64,000 nt of DNA, from the NCBI GenBank assembly GCA_965220695.1, contig OZ244838.1, positions 5,084,001-5,148,000 of the forward strand, in the 5' to 3' direction. Each line of letters opens with the position of its first letter. Within the stretch, counting starts at the first letter, position 1. Of this stretch, positions 1 to 8,070 are shown in pieces. The notes beneath the pieces were generated by a model. The model was given only the letters and a program-made list of their open reading frames with translations. It was not told the DNA's origin and did no database searches. A program made the position numbers and the translations under genes. This stretch comes from UBA9620 sp965220695. Its GTDB lineage: Bacteria > Acidobacteriota > Vicinamibacteria > Vicinamibacterales > UBA8438.

Positions 1-134
1 CGCAGCGAGAGCTCGGCCGCGTAGTTCCCCTCGTGGCAGGCATACTCGTAGATGACGCCGGTGCCGGGGCTCGGCCGCAAGAAGATGCGTGCGGTCCAGG
101 GTGAACGTGTACACCCGGCCGACCCGTCTCCCGG
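1..134 (-). pseudogene. Chimeric scrap of two neighbouring gene 3' ends
   Basis: Bases 1-102 match 1804-1905, the end of the secreted-protein gene at 1770-2819, with one mismatch. Bases 94-134 match 3001-3041, the end of the PQQ dehydrogenase gene, without mismatch. The two matches share the nine bases GTCCAGGGT at 94-102, which marks the junction. On the minus strand the two parts are in different reading frames, so no fused protein is made. The scrap looks like a deletion or duplication product joined at microhomology. Whether it continues to the left of the window cannot be seen. Confidence 0.8.
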
Positions 135-345
135 TATTGCGTCGCGCCGCATCCATGGCCGGAGCTTGCGTCCAGACCGCAGCGGCGCGGCAACGGCGCC
201 ATGGGCACGGGGACCCATGCTCCAGGGGACTGCCCTGGCAGCCCCTCGCGCTCACGGCGCGCAGGGACGACGGCGGTGCCAGTGGACGAAATACGTCCAT
301 GACATGGTTGATATTCGGCCATTCAACGGTTAATGTTGACACCGG
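135..345. other. Gene-free stretch upstream of the AAA ATPase
   Basis: With the chimeric scrap this makes about 345 bases without an intact gene. I see no convincing open frame, tRNA or terminator. The last 40 bases are less GC-rich and probably hold the promoter of the following gene, but no clear -35/-10 pair stands out. Confidence 0.5.
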
Positions 346-1578
346 ATGCTTGATCGACATGCGACGCGACCCCTACTGGTCGGGCTGCGCGACACACCGG
401 TCGTCTACCTGCAGGGCGCTCGTCAGACCGGCAAGAGCACGCTCGTGCGCGCCGTTGCCCGACTGCAACATCCGGCGTCCTACCTGACGCTTGACACGGC
501 GGCTGTCCTTGCCGCGGCGGTACACGACCCCGAGGGTTTCGTCGCAGCGCTGGATCGGCCGGTGGTTATCGACGAAGCGCAACGAGCGCCCGGGCTGGCG
601 CTGGCGATCAAGGCCGCGGTCGATGCCGACCGCCGCCCCGGGCAGTTCCTGCTGACCGGTTCGGCAAGCGTCATGTCCATTCCAAAGATGTCCGACTCGC
701 TCGCGGGGCGCATGGAGCTGCACACGCTCTGGCCGTTTTCACAGGGAGAGCTGTCCGGCACTCGGGAAACGTTCGTCGACCGGCTGTTCGCCGCGAAACG
801 TGCAACGCTCGAAACCGAGCCCGAGACGGACAGCTCCCTGCTCGATCGGATCTGCAAGGGAGGCTATCCCGAGATTCACGCACGGCGGAACGACGCCCGC
901 CGGCAGGCGTGGTTCGATTCCTACATCGACGCCATTCTGCAGCGTGACGTCCGCGACCTGGCGAACATCGAACGGCTGTCCGAAATCCCGCGGCTGCTCG
1001 CGTTGCTGGCGTCGCGGGCCGGCCAGCTGGTCAATGTCGCGGATCTGGCCAGGACGCTCGCGATTCCGGCAACGACCCTGAAACGCTACATGGCGTTGAT
1101 GGAGATGACGTTTCTCGTGCGGCTTCTTCCGGCCTGGTTCTCCAATGTCGGGAAGCGACTGGCGAAGGCGCCAAAGCTGCTGCTTGTCGACACCGGTTTG
1201 CTGACGCACCTGATCGAGGTCAATGCGGACAGGCTTCGGCGCGATCGAACACTGCTCGGGCACGTGCTCGAGAATTTCGTGGCGATGGAGCTGGTCAAGC
1301 AGATCGGGTGGTCTGAACACCGGTGCAAGCTGTTTCACTTTCGCACCGAGACCGGCGCCGAAGTCGATCTGGTGCTGGAAGACCGGGCCGGCCGCCTCGT
1401 CGGAATAGACGTGAAGTGCGCCGCCTCATTGCAGAAGCGCGACTTCCGAGGCCTCGAAGCCCTGGCGGAACTGTCGGGCCGGCGGTTCGTCAGGGGCGCC
1501 ATTCTCTACACCGGCGCGACGGTGTTTCCGTTCGGACGGGATCTTCACGCGCTTCCCATCTCCCAACTCTGGGCCTGA
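346..1578 (+). CDS. AAA ATPase with DUF4143 C-terminal domain
   Basis: This 410-aa protein has the two-part layout of the AAA_14/DUF4143 family. A P-loop ATPase comes first (Walker A GARQTGKST around residues 24-32, Walker B VVIDEAQ with D76-E77, and an LLTGSAS sensor-like strand). A winged-helix linker follows, then a C-terminal region with EVD (339-341) and DVK (355-357) that resembles a PD-(D/E)XK nuclease core. The family is widespread and often sits in mobile or variable regions; its cellular role is poorly known. The length is typical and the gene looks intact. ATG 346 was chosen because it begins just before the conserved N-terminus; no strong ribosome site is visible. It is a single gene with no operon partner. 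Confidence 0.85.
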   Translation: MLDRHATRPLLVGLRDTPVVYLQGARQTGKSTLVRAVARLQHPASYLTLDTAAVLAAAVHDPEGFVAALDRPVVIDEAQRAPGLALAIKAAVDADRRPGQFLLTGSASVMSIPKMSDSLAGRMELHTLWPFSQGELSGTRETFVDRLFAAKRATLETEPETDSSLLDRICKGGYPEIHARRNDARRQAWFDSYIDAILQRDVRDLANIERLSEIPRLLALLASRAGQLVNVADLARTLAIPATTLKRYMALMEMTFLVRLLPAWFSNVGKRLAKAPKLLLVDTGLLTHLIEVNADRLRRDRTLLGHVLENFVAMELVKQIGWSEHRCKLFHFRTETGAEVDLVLEDRAGRLVGIDVKCAASLQKRDFRGLEALAELSGRRFVRGAILYTGATVFPFGRDLHALPISQLWA

Positions 1579-1769
1579 GTGCTCTCACGGGGCGGATTCG
1601 GACCGAGGCAGTGTTGCCGGAACTGCGCCTCGTATTCGGCGCTGGCGCTCGCCGCCAAACCACCCGGCGGCAAGAGGGCGCCGCTGCGCCGACGGGCCTG
1701 GATCAGCGTCCGATCTGATCGCGGATACTCGCGACCGCCGCGTCGACCGTCCCGGCGATGAGCCGCTTC

Positions 1770-2819
1770 CTATTCCTGCCCCGCCTCTGCCGCTCGGGTC
1801 GAGCGCAGCGAGAGCTCGGCCGCGTAGTTCCCCTCGTGGCAGGCATACTCGTAGATGACGCCGGTGCCGGGGCTCGGCCGCAAGAAGATGCGTGCCGTCC
1901 AGGGTCGCGTCCAGGTGGACGGGTCGTCCACCGTGTATTCGTACTGCAGCAGCTCGGGCCCGGCGCGGCTGAAGCGCTCGGTCACCCGCGCGCCGGGCGT
2001 CGAACCCTCCACGCCGCGTGACAGGTTCGTGGTTACCGCGACCAGGGTGTCTCCCTCCCAGTGTCCGCGCGAGCTGCCCATCACGCTCGGCGCTCCGACC
2101 TGGCCGGGCGCTGCGTCACCGATCGGAATCAACCGCGTTTCGTGATGCATCTCCAGCCGAATGGCGACGTAGTCGGGAGTCTGGAAGATCTGGTAGTTGC
2201 TGTTGTAGCCACGCCCGCTCAGCAGGGGCCGGCCGCCTCGACAGCGGACACCGGGGTCCAGACGGTCCAGCTCTTGAGAGACCGTTTCCGGTCCATCGGG
2301 CGGTCCCGCGCGCCGGGCCGCCTGTTGCCGCCGCGCCCGCTCCTCCGCCTCGGCGCTCCGCGCCGGCAAACGCCCGTCCGGAGGATCGACGATCAGGGAC
2401 GTGCGGTTGTCCAACCAGCGGTTGCCCAGCCACTGCTGGCCGTAGCTGTAGAACGGATAGGGCGCGGCCGGCGGCTGACCGTCCAGCGAGGCCAGCGCCT
2501 TGAGAAACAGGTCGTCGCCGAAGACCGCGTCGTCCGCGTCGCCGAGGACGCCCGCCGCGTGCACCTGCAGTGCCGCCACTTCCTCGTCGGTGAGCGTGGC
2601 CCGGTCACCCAGCGCTGCCGGGCGCTGAAGCGGCGTTGCCGTGTCATTGGCCCAGATGCCCTGAAGATCGGGCCGGCCATCAGGCAGGCGCGGCACCTGC
2701 CAGCCGTCCGGCGCCTCGGTCGAGATGACGGTGACGGACTGCGGGTGCTGCGCCGACGCGGGCACACCCGCCAGGACTGCGACCATCGTTCCGAACGCCG
2801 CGATGCAGGGCCTGTTCAT
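1770..2819 (-). CDS. Secreted protein of the 'LPDGRPDLQGIW' family
   Basis: The 349-aa product starts with a clear signal peptide (MNRPCIAAFG, a hydrophobic stretch, then ASAQ). The mature part opens with the motif PRLPDGRPDLQGIW, common in abundant secreted proteins of Acidobacteriota whose function is unknown. There are no catalytic motifs I recognise. ATG 2819 was chosen over an upstream in-frame start because AAGGAG lies eight to nine bases before it and the signal peptide begins there. The gene lies downstream of a PQQ dehydrogenase on the same strand, 163 bases away, and may be co-transcribed. Its start region is tandemly duplicated. A fragment of its 3' end recurs at the left edge of the window. 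Confidence 0.75.
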   Translation of the reverse strand: MNRPCIAAFGTMVAVLAGVPASAQHPQSVTVISTEAPDGWQVPRLPDGRPDLQGIWANDTATPLQRPAALGDRATLTDEEVAALQVHAAGVLGDADDAVFGDDLFLKALASLDGQPPAAPYPFYSYGQQWLGNRWLDNRTSLIVDPPDGRLPARSAEAEERARRQQAARRAGPPDGPETVSQELDRLDPGVRCRGGRPLLSGRGYNSNYQIFQTPDYVAIRLEMHHETRLIPIGDAAPGQVGAPSVMGSSRGHWEGDTLVAVTTNLSRGVEGSTPGARVTERFSRAGPELLQYEYTVDDPSTWTRPWTARIFLRPSPGTGVIYEYACHEGNYAAELSLRSTRAAEAGQE

Positions 2820-2926
2820 TGCGTGACTCCTTCGTCCAACCTGCTGTACGCCGGGCGGGCGGTGCGTGGCCTGTTCATTGCGTGGCTGCTTCATCGAATC
2901 TGCTGAACGCCGGGCAGGCGTGCATG
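2809..2926. repeat. Imperfect 59-bp tandem duplication over a start site
   Basis: Two 59-base units, 2809-2867 and 2868-2926, both begin GGCCTGTTCATTGCGTG and both end in a CCGGGC-rich stretch. On the minus strand each carries the ATG and the first codons of the secreted-protein gene. The unit nearer the gene keeps the AAGGAG ribosome site; the upstream unit has lost it. Confidence 0.75.
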
Positions 2927-2948
2927 GAACCTCCATCCAGCCGCGCGG

Positions 2949-2985
2949 TCTCGGTGCGATACGGGCCGTTCACCACGGGTTGCTA
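2949..2985 (-). repeat. Stop-codon-linked dispersed repeat, copy 1
   Basis: Read on the minus strand, this begins with the TAG stop of the PQQ dehydrogenase and continues CAACCCGTGGTGAA, then a GC stretch and GCACCGAGA. The same order of motifs recurs at 6321-6390 and 42339-42408. Confidence 0.65.
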
Positions 2986-4704
2986 CCGGACTGGCAGCCC
3001 GTCCAGGGTGAACGTGTACACCCGGCCGACCCGTCTCCCGGCGGCGATGGAGACGTACTGCACGCCGTCGAGTTCATAGGTCACCGGCGTTGCCGTCCCT
3101 TGCCCGACCGTGGCCGACCAGAGCTCCGCTCCCGTGCGGGCGTCGTGGGCGATGAGCCGATCTCCGGACCCCCTGAACACCAGGTTGCCGGCGGTCGACA
3201 TCGTCCCGCCATGCGCTCCATCGGACACCACGCGCCACGCCTCGGTGTTGGTGATCGGGTTGACCGCCAGCAACATCGTGCGGGGACCGGTCAGCTCCGG
3301 CCGCTCGGGTCGTTCGGTATTCCTTCCGCGGGCCAACCCGGTGTTCCAGACGCCCTGGCGATACTCGAAGTCGTCGGCCATCTGGTAGAAGGAGGCGCTG
3401 TTCTGCGCGGGCAGATAGATCAGGCCGGTGCCGGGGTTCCAGGACATCGGCGGCCAGTTGTGCGCGCCGCCGGGACCGGGTGACAGGTAGACCCCTTGTC
3501 CGGTTCGTCCATACCGCGCCTCGGGAGTCTCGATCGGCCGGCCGGTGTCGACATCGACGCCGATCGCCCAGGTCACGTCGTCGGCGAAGGCCGACGCCGA
3601 GATCAGATCGCCCGTCAGGCGGTCGACCACGTAGAAGAAGCCGTTCTTGGGGGCCTGGATGATGACCTTGCGCTCGCGCCCCGCAATTGTCAGGTCGAGC
3701 AGCATGAGCGGCTGGGTCGCGGTGTAGTCCCAGTCGTCGCCCGGCGTGGTCTGGTAGTGCCACACCGGTTCGCCGGTGTCGGGATTGAGGGCGAGGATCG
3801 ACGAGAGGTAGAGATTGTCTCCGCCGCCCGGGCTGCGGATGTCCCGGTTCCAGGGCGAGCCGTTCCCGGTGCCCACGTACAGCAGGTCGGCCTCCGGGTC
3901 GTAGGCCATGCCATCCCACACGGTGCCGCCGCCACCGACGATCCACCACTCGCCGGTCCACGTCTCGGCCGCTCGCCGCATCGCGTCGTTCTCGAAGCCG
4001 TCGGCCGGGTTGCCGGGCACCGTATAGGACCGCCAGACCTGGTCGCCGGTCTCGGCGTCATAGGCCGTGACGTAGCCGCGCACGCCATACTCCGCCCCGC
4101 CGTTCCCGATGATGACGTTGCCCTTCACGACCCGCGGCGCGCCCGTCACGCTGTAGTCCGCGCCGCGCGGCGTCGTCTGCACGGTCCAAGCCACCAGCCC
4201 CGTCTCACGGTCGAGCGCGACCAGCCGCCCGTCCAGCAGTCCGGCGAATACCTTGTCCCCGTAGAGCGCCAGGCCCCGGTTCACGTCACCACAGCAGATG
4301 CTGGGCCCGCCCTCCCGCTCATCCGGGATGCCGGGGTCCCACTGCCAGCGTCTCTCTCCGGTGCGGGCGTCGAGGGCGAAGACGAAACTCTTGGGCCCGC
4401 TGGCATACATCACCCCGTCGGACACCACGGGCGTCGTCTCGAGTCTGGCTCCGGTCTTCGGGATGATCCAGCTCCACGCCAATCCCAACCGCTCGACGTT
4501 GTCGGCGTCGATCTGGTCGAGCGGACTGTAGCGGGTCTCCGCGTAGTTCCGGCCGGTGGTCAACCACTCGGCAGGCGCCGCGGCCCGCAGCGCGTCCTCG
4601 GACACGCCGTCATCCTGTTGCGCGGCGAGGACCCAGGTCCCCGGTACGGCGAGCAGGGCGATCACGAGGTGAGCGCGAATCGCGCGAGGGAATCGAACCG
4701 GCAT
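2983..4704 (-). CDS. PQQ-dependent dehydrogenase, periplasmic beta-propeller
   Basis: The 573-aa protein is a quinoprotein alcohol-dehydrogenase-like eight-bladed propeller, oxidising an alcohol or sugar in the periplasm with pyrroloquinoline quinone. A signal peptide precedes the mature start. Blade motifs such as ALDARTGERRWQW, AYDAETGDQVWRS and ALNPDTGEPVWHY are plain. ICCGDVNRG carries the adjacent cysteines that form the vicinal disulfide over PQQ. No CxxCH is present, so there is no fused cytochrome c, and none is encoded nearby; the electron acceptor is unknown. ATG 4704 is favoured by GAGGAG just upstream. The gene is divergent from the amidohydrolase at 4902. Its TAG stop begins a dispersed repeat. 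Substrate not predictable. Confidence 0.85.
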   Translation of the reverse strand: MPVRFPRAIRAHLVIALLAVPGTWVLAAQQDDGVSEDALRAAAPAEWLTTGRNYAETRYSPLDQIDADNVERLGLAWSWIIPKTGARLETTPVVSDGVMYASGPKSFVFALDARTGERRWQWDPGIPDEREGGPSICCGDVNRGLALYGDKVFAGLLDGRLVALDRETGLVAWTVQTTPRGADYSVTGAPRVVKGNVIIGNGGAEYGVRGYVTAYDAETGDQVWRSYTVPGNPADGFENDAMRRAAETWTGEWWIVGGGGTVWDGMAYDPEADLLYVGTGNGSPWNRDIRSPGGGDNLYLSSILALNPDTGEPVWHYQTTPGDDWDYTATQPLMLLDLTIAGRERKVIIQAPKNGFFYVVDRLTGDLISASAFADDVTWAIGVDVDTGRPIETPEARYGRTGQGVYLSPGPGGAHNWPPMSWNPGTGLIYLPAQNSASFYQMADDFEYRQGVWNTGLARGRNTERPERPELTGPRTMLLAVNPITNTEAWRVVSDGAHGGTMSTAGNLVFRGSGDRLIAHDARTGAELWSATVGQGTATPVTYELDGVQYVSIAAGRRVGRVYTFTLDGLPVR

Positions 4705-4901
4705 CGGACAGCTCCTCTTCACAACCACAGAACCTCGTCGTTGGACGCACACACGTTCGGTACTCCGATCAACGGTGCGATGAGTCGGGACTCGGTAGCA
4801 TTATGCAACGGTTCGACCGGTTTCTCCGTCCTGTTCCCGTTGACATACCCGACTTCCGGGGCGCAGCATCACTCTCAGTACCGAGCCAGGAGGCAACACC
4901 G

Positions 4902-6086
4902 ATGATGAACCGGCGCCAGTTCGTCCATGCGGCCGCGGCCGGGGCCGCAACGCTTGCTCGCGGATCACACGCGTTCCAGGACGAGTATGACCTGCTCATC
5001 AGGGGCGGGCGCATCGTCGACCCGTCGCTGCGGGTGGACGCCGTGGGGGATGTGGGTATCGCCGGCGGTCTGATCGCGGCGGTCGGCGCCAGCCTCGAGG
5101 GCGATGCGGCCGAGGTCATCGACGCCACCGGCAAGCTCGTGGTCCCGGGTCTGCTCGACGTGCACACGCACTACGCGCGCGATACGAACGGCCCGGCCAT
5201 CTGCTTGTCCGACGGGGTGACCGGCTGGGTCGATGCCGGGTCCGAGGGCGCCGATCAGATTGACGAGATGGTGGCGATCGCCCGGGCGGCGCCCCAGCCG
5301 GCCCGCCTGCTGATCAACATCGGGCGCGCCGGAATCCTCCCCGAGGGCGACACGAGCAACCTGAGCCTGGCCGACGTTGACGCCGCGAAGGCGGCCATCG
5401 CCCGCTACCGGGACTACGTAATCGGGGTCAAGGCGAGGTTGACCGAAGGGGTCGCCGCCGACGACGTCGAGGTGCTGCGCCGCGCGCAGGAGGTGGCCAG
5501 CGCGTTCGACCTGCCCGTGATGATCCACATGGGACAGACGGCCACGCCGATGTCCACGTTGCTCGCGCAGCTCAAGCCGGGCGACATCGTCACCCACATG
5601 TTCGCGCCCCCGCCGAACAGCATCGTGGACGACAACGGGCGGATATGGCCGGGGGTGCTGGCGGCGCGGCGTCGCGGTGTCTGGTTCGACGTGGCCAACG
5701 GCCGCACCGGGCACCTGCTCTGGGAGACGTTCGACGCGATCATGGAGGCCGGCTTCTGGCCCGACACCATCTCCACCGACGGCAACACGACCAGCCGCGA
5801 GGCGGCCAGCGTGATCGACTTTCCCAACGTGATGTCGAAGTTCCTGAACTTCGGGATGACGCTTGAGCAGGTGATCGCGTGCGCGACCGTGAACGCCTCA
5901 CGCATCTATCCGTTCTTCCGCGACCGCGGCACGCTCAACGTGGGCGCCCCGGCCGACGTCGCGGTGCTCGAGTTGCGCGAGGGCGAGTTCGAGTTCGTCG
6001 ACAACTATGGCAACGTCCGGACCGGGCGCCGGCGCTTGTTCCCGAGCGAGACGGTCATCGGCGGCCGGCGGGCGCCGCGGGTGTAG
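4902..6086 (+). CDS. Tat-exported amidohydrolase/deacetylase-type metallohydrolase
   Basis: The 394-aa protein belongs to the dihydroorotase-like amidohydrolases, which hydrolyse C-N bonds with one or two divalent metals. Metal ligands are in place: H88-x-H90 in LLDVHTH, K177 in VIGVKARLTEG (likely carboxylated), H209 in MIHMG, H232 in THMF and D293 in STDGN. The N-terminus MMNRRQFVHAAAAGAA is a twin-arginine signal, so the enzyme is probably folded in the cytoplasm and exported. ATG 4902 follows AGGAGG by eight bases, which decides the start. It is monocistronic and divergent from the PQQ dehydrogenase. Its TAG stop is followed directly by a repeat. The substrate is not known; a D-aminoacylase- or dihydroorotase-like activity is possible. 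Confidence 0.85.
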   Translation: MMNRRQFVHAAAAGAATLARGSHAFQDEYDLLIRGGRIVDPSLRVDAVGDVGIAGGLIAAVGASLEGDAAEVIDATGKLVVPGLLDVHTHYARDTNGPAICLSDGVTGWVDAGSEGADQIDEMVAIARAAPQPARLLINIGRAGILPEGDTSNLSLADVDAAKAAIARYRDYVIGVKARLTEGVAADDVEVLRRAQEVASAFDLPVMIHMGQTATPMSTLLAQLKPGDIVTHMFAPPPNSIVDDNGRIWPGVLAARRRGVWFDVANGRTGHLLWETFDAIMEAGFWPDTISTDGNTTSREAASVIDFPNVMSKFLNFGMTLEQVIACATVNASRIYPFFRDRGTLNVGAPADVAVLELREGEFEFVDNYGNVRTGRRRLFPSETVIGGRRAPRV

Positions 6087-6152
6087 CAACCCGTGGCACG
6101 AACCCCGCCGCATGCGGCTGACGAACAGGGCAACCACAAGGGTTGCCCCTAC
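6084..6152 (+). repeat. Composite repeat: stop-linked motif plus hairpin
   Basis: From the TAG stop of the amidohydrolase the sequence runs CAACCCGTGG, a short spacer, GGCTGACGAACAGG, then a hairpin at 6128-6148. The hairpin has arms GGGCAACC and GGTTGCCC and loop ACAAG. The same composite follows the TAG of the gene ending at 48457. Confidence 0.7.
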
Positions 6153-6224
6153 AGGTATGCCCCCGCGGAATTCTTCGGCTTCACGCTGCATCCGGCTGAT
6201 GTGCATTGTTCCGGCTGACGAACA

Positions 6225-6309
6225 GGGCAACCGCAAGGGTTGCCCCTACGCCACAGGGCAACCACAAGGGTTGCCCCTACGACGAACAGGGCAACCACAA
6301 GGGTTGCCC
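6225..6309. repeat. Three closely spaced palindromic hairpin repeats
   Basis: Hairpins lie at 6225-6245, 6256-6276 and 6289-6309. Each has eight-base arms GGGCAACC/GGTTGCCC and a five-base loop (GCAAG in the first, ACAAG in the others), followed by CTAC. With the copy at 6128-6148 they form a small cluster between two convergent genes, where they could act as transcription terminators or as REP-like elements. There is no T-tract. Confidence 0.75.
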
Positions 6310-6320
6310 CTACTCGCCTT

Positions 6321-6390
6321 GTACTGGCCGGGCGCGGCATTATTACGACCAGTTCTCGGTGCGACGCGGGGTTTCACGACGGGCTGCTAG
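6321..6390 (-). repeat. 70-bp dispersed repeat, copy 2, carrying a TAG stop
   Basis: On the minus strand it begins with the TAG stop of the DUF4159 gene, then CAGCCCGTCGTGAAACCCCG, and ends at GGCCAGTAC. It matches 42339-42408 at about 65 of 70 bases by hand count, in opposite orientation. Confidence 0.75.
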
Positions 6391-7235
6391 TGGCTCATCG
6401 CGTAGACGATCGCGTTGACCGTGATCTCGATGGCGTAGGTCGAATAACGTAGCGGATAGTACGGGTGCTCGGCCCACTCCCAGGCGTCGCCGATGTCCGT
6501 ATTCCAGTTGATCATGACCATCAGGCGGCCCTGCTCGTCGAAGATGCCGCGGACGTGCGGCGTGATGCCGTCCCGCTGCCAGGTCGGCCCGCCCTGGGCG
6601 TTGTACAGGTTCGGCACCTGCACGATCTCGTCGATGTTGTAGAAGGTCGTGAACACCGGATGGTCGAGCGGGATCTCGACGATTGGGTACTCGGGCAGCA
6701 CCCGCCGGATCTCCGCCTCGAAGTTCGCCCACTCGGCCGAGCCCCAGAAGTCGTCGAGCATCAGGAACCCGCCGGCCAGCAGATAGTCGCGCAGTCCCTT
6801 CACCTCGGGCTCGGTCATGTACATGTAGCCGACCTCGAGCGCGTAGAGGAACGGGAACCGCCGGATGTCGGGGTCGTCGAGGCGGACGGCATTCTCCCGC
6901 TCGTAGGCATCGAGGTCGACAAGCCGGTCGATGATGGTCAGGAACTGCCGGTCGGCCTTCGGGAAGTCGGTGGCCCATGACCCGCCGCGCCATCCGCGCC
7001 CGCCGCTGTAGATGGCCCGCGTGAAGAAGAACTCGCGGGCGTCGGCGCTGGGAGTCGTCAAGGTCGGCCTGACGTCTTCCCGCCGGAACACCGACCGATC
7101 CTGCGGCGCGGCCGCTTCGACCCGCGCCGCCGGTGTCACGGGCGCGGCCGTCCACGCGCCGCCCACACCCGCGATGACCGCCGGGAATACCAGCGCCACC
7201 CACACGGCGCTGACGCGCGGCCGCGCAATTCCCAT
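6387..7235 (-). CDS. DUF4159 domain-containing exported protein
   Basis: This 282-aa protein has an N-terminal hydrophobic segment and a DUF4159 domain covering most of the rest. Recognisable family features are FFFTRAIYSGG near the start, FPFLYALEVGYM, LRDYLLAGGFLMLDDFWG in the middle, and MVMINWNTDIGDAWEW near the end. DUF4159 resembles glutamine-amidotransferase-like or ThuA-like folds and is frequent in Acidobacteriota and Planctomycetes; its role is unknown. The start at 7235 was chosen over 7262 because GCAGAG lies just before it, though the evidence is weak. It is the last gene of a minus-strand group with the two small genes upstream (gap 49 bases). Its TAG stop is the first codon of a 70-bp dispersed repeat. 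Confidence 0.75.
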   Translation of the reverse strand: MGIARPRVSAVWVALVFPAVIAGVGGAWTAAPVTPAARVEAAAPQDRSVFRREDVRPTLTTPSADAREFFFTRAIYSGGRGWRGGSWATDFPKADRQFLTIIDRLVDLDAYERENAVRLDDPDIRRFPFLYALEVGYMYMTEPEVKGLRDYLLAGGFLMLDDFWGSAEWANFEAEIRRVLPEYPIVEIPLDHPVFTTFYNIDEIVQVPNLYNAQGGPTWQRDGITPHVRGIFDEQGRLMVMINWNTDIGDAWEWAEHPYYPLRYSTYAIEITVNAIVYAMSH

Positions 7236-7284
7236 TTCTCTGCCGGTTGTCGGGCGGGGCATGCCGTCTGGCTTCGTTGCGTGT

Positions 7285-7419
7285 TCAGCGGGCCCACCTG
7301 CCCACCCACTGCAACAACGTCCCTTCGATCGACTCCGCCACTCCTGGTACGAACAGGACGGTGAGGACGGTGAGGACCACGACGATCGCGATGCCGACGA
7401 TCCAGGTGGGCGTTTTCAC
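7285..7419 (-). CDS. 44-residue single-pass membrane protein
   Basis: GTG 7419 overlaps the TGA of the preceding gene in a GTGA arrangement, with GGAGGG ahead of it. The peptide VKTPTWIVGIAIVVVLTVLT continues with a further hydrophobic stretch and a short polar tail ending WVGRWAR. It has one transmembrane segment, cytoplasmic end unclear. The overlap implies translational coupling to the 186-aa protein upstream, so the two may act together. I do not recognise a family. It is easily missed because it lies inside a longer frame. Confidence 0.6.
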   Translation of the reverse strand: MKTPTWIVGIAIVVVLTVLTVLFVPGVAESIEGTLLQWVGRWAR

Positions 7420-7976
7420 CGTGACCCTCCGGTCGTGCCCGATTCGCGGGGAGCCAGCTCGAAGAGCCAGCGGGCGCCGGACTCGATGGCGGCGGGGTTG
7501 CCGGAACCATACTTGCGGCCCAGTTCGGCGCTGACACCCTCCACGACGTCCGTCTCTGACCTGATGCGCACGAGCGTGCGCTCGTAGCGCTTGCCCTGGA
7601 TGCGTATCACGGCCCGACCATCCCGCTCCGCCTGCGCCGGCCACCGTTTCCACAACCGGCCGACGGTGCTGCTCATGTAGCCGGACACCACGTAGGGCTT
7701 GCCGTCATGGTCGGCGATCCAGACCACTCGGGACCGCGGTGGGTCGACGAGCTGCAACTCGATGGTCCTGATGTCGCGCACGAAGCTCCAGTCCGGCTCC
7801 GGACCGGTGACGAGCTCGCCGGCCACGAGCGGCCCGCCGCCAAAGAACGCCGACGGTCCGTCGGCGCTCCCCGAGGTGAGGGCCAGAGTGCCGATCGCGA
7901 CGACCGGGACGAGGATCAGAACGCCGACGACCATCAGCACTCTGCGAACCAGGGTCGACTTGAGAAGGTCTTTCAT
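7416..7976 (-). CDS. Membrane-anchored protein, possible split-barrel fold
   Basis: The 186-aa product begins with a basic stretch and one transmembrane helix (MVVGVLILVPVVAIGTLAL), followed by a soluble domain. The segment IRTIELQLVDPPRSRVVWIADHDGKPYVVSGYMSS... with later strands VIRIQGKRYERTLVRI is reminiscent of FMN-binding split-barrel proteins of the deazaflavin/nitroreductase type, where a protein reports an RNA- or flavin-like ligand. No binding residues can be assigned from sequence alone, so this is a tentative reading. ATG 7976 was chosen; a GTG lies immediately before it. The gene is translationally coupled to the 44-aa membrane protein downstream. Confidence 0.5.
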   Translation of the reverse strand: MKDLLKSTLVRRVLMVVGVLILVPVVAIGTLALTSGSADGPSAFFGGGPLVAGELVTGPEPDWSFVRDIRTIELQLVDPPRSRVVWIADHDGKPYVVSGYMSSTVGRLWKRWPAQAERDGRAVIRIQGKRYERTLVRIRSETDVVEGVSAELGRKYGSGNPAAIESGARWLFELAPRESGTTGGSR

Positions 7977-8070
7977 CACCCAGCGCCACCTTTTTGTCGT
8001 TGAAGGACCGAACGGCTCAAGCGTATCTGCGGATTCCCAGGAGTGTCAAACGGTCTCGACTTCTCCGCTG

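Noticed and set aside
1579..1761. A 60-residue frame after the AAA ATPase
   Set aside because: It is Arg/Ser/Ala-rich with no ribosome site, and it directly follows the ATPase stop. Nothing supports coding.
6128..6309. CRISPR array
   Set aside because: The units are 21-base hairpins with uneven spacing (97, 31 and 33 bases), the spacers are themselves repeat sequence, and no cas genes are nearby.
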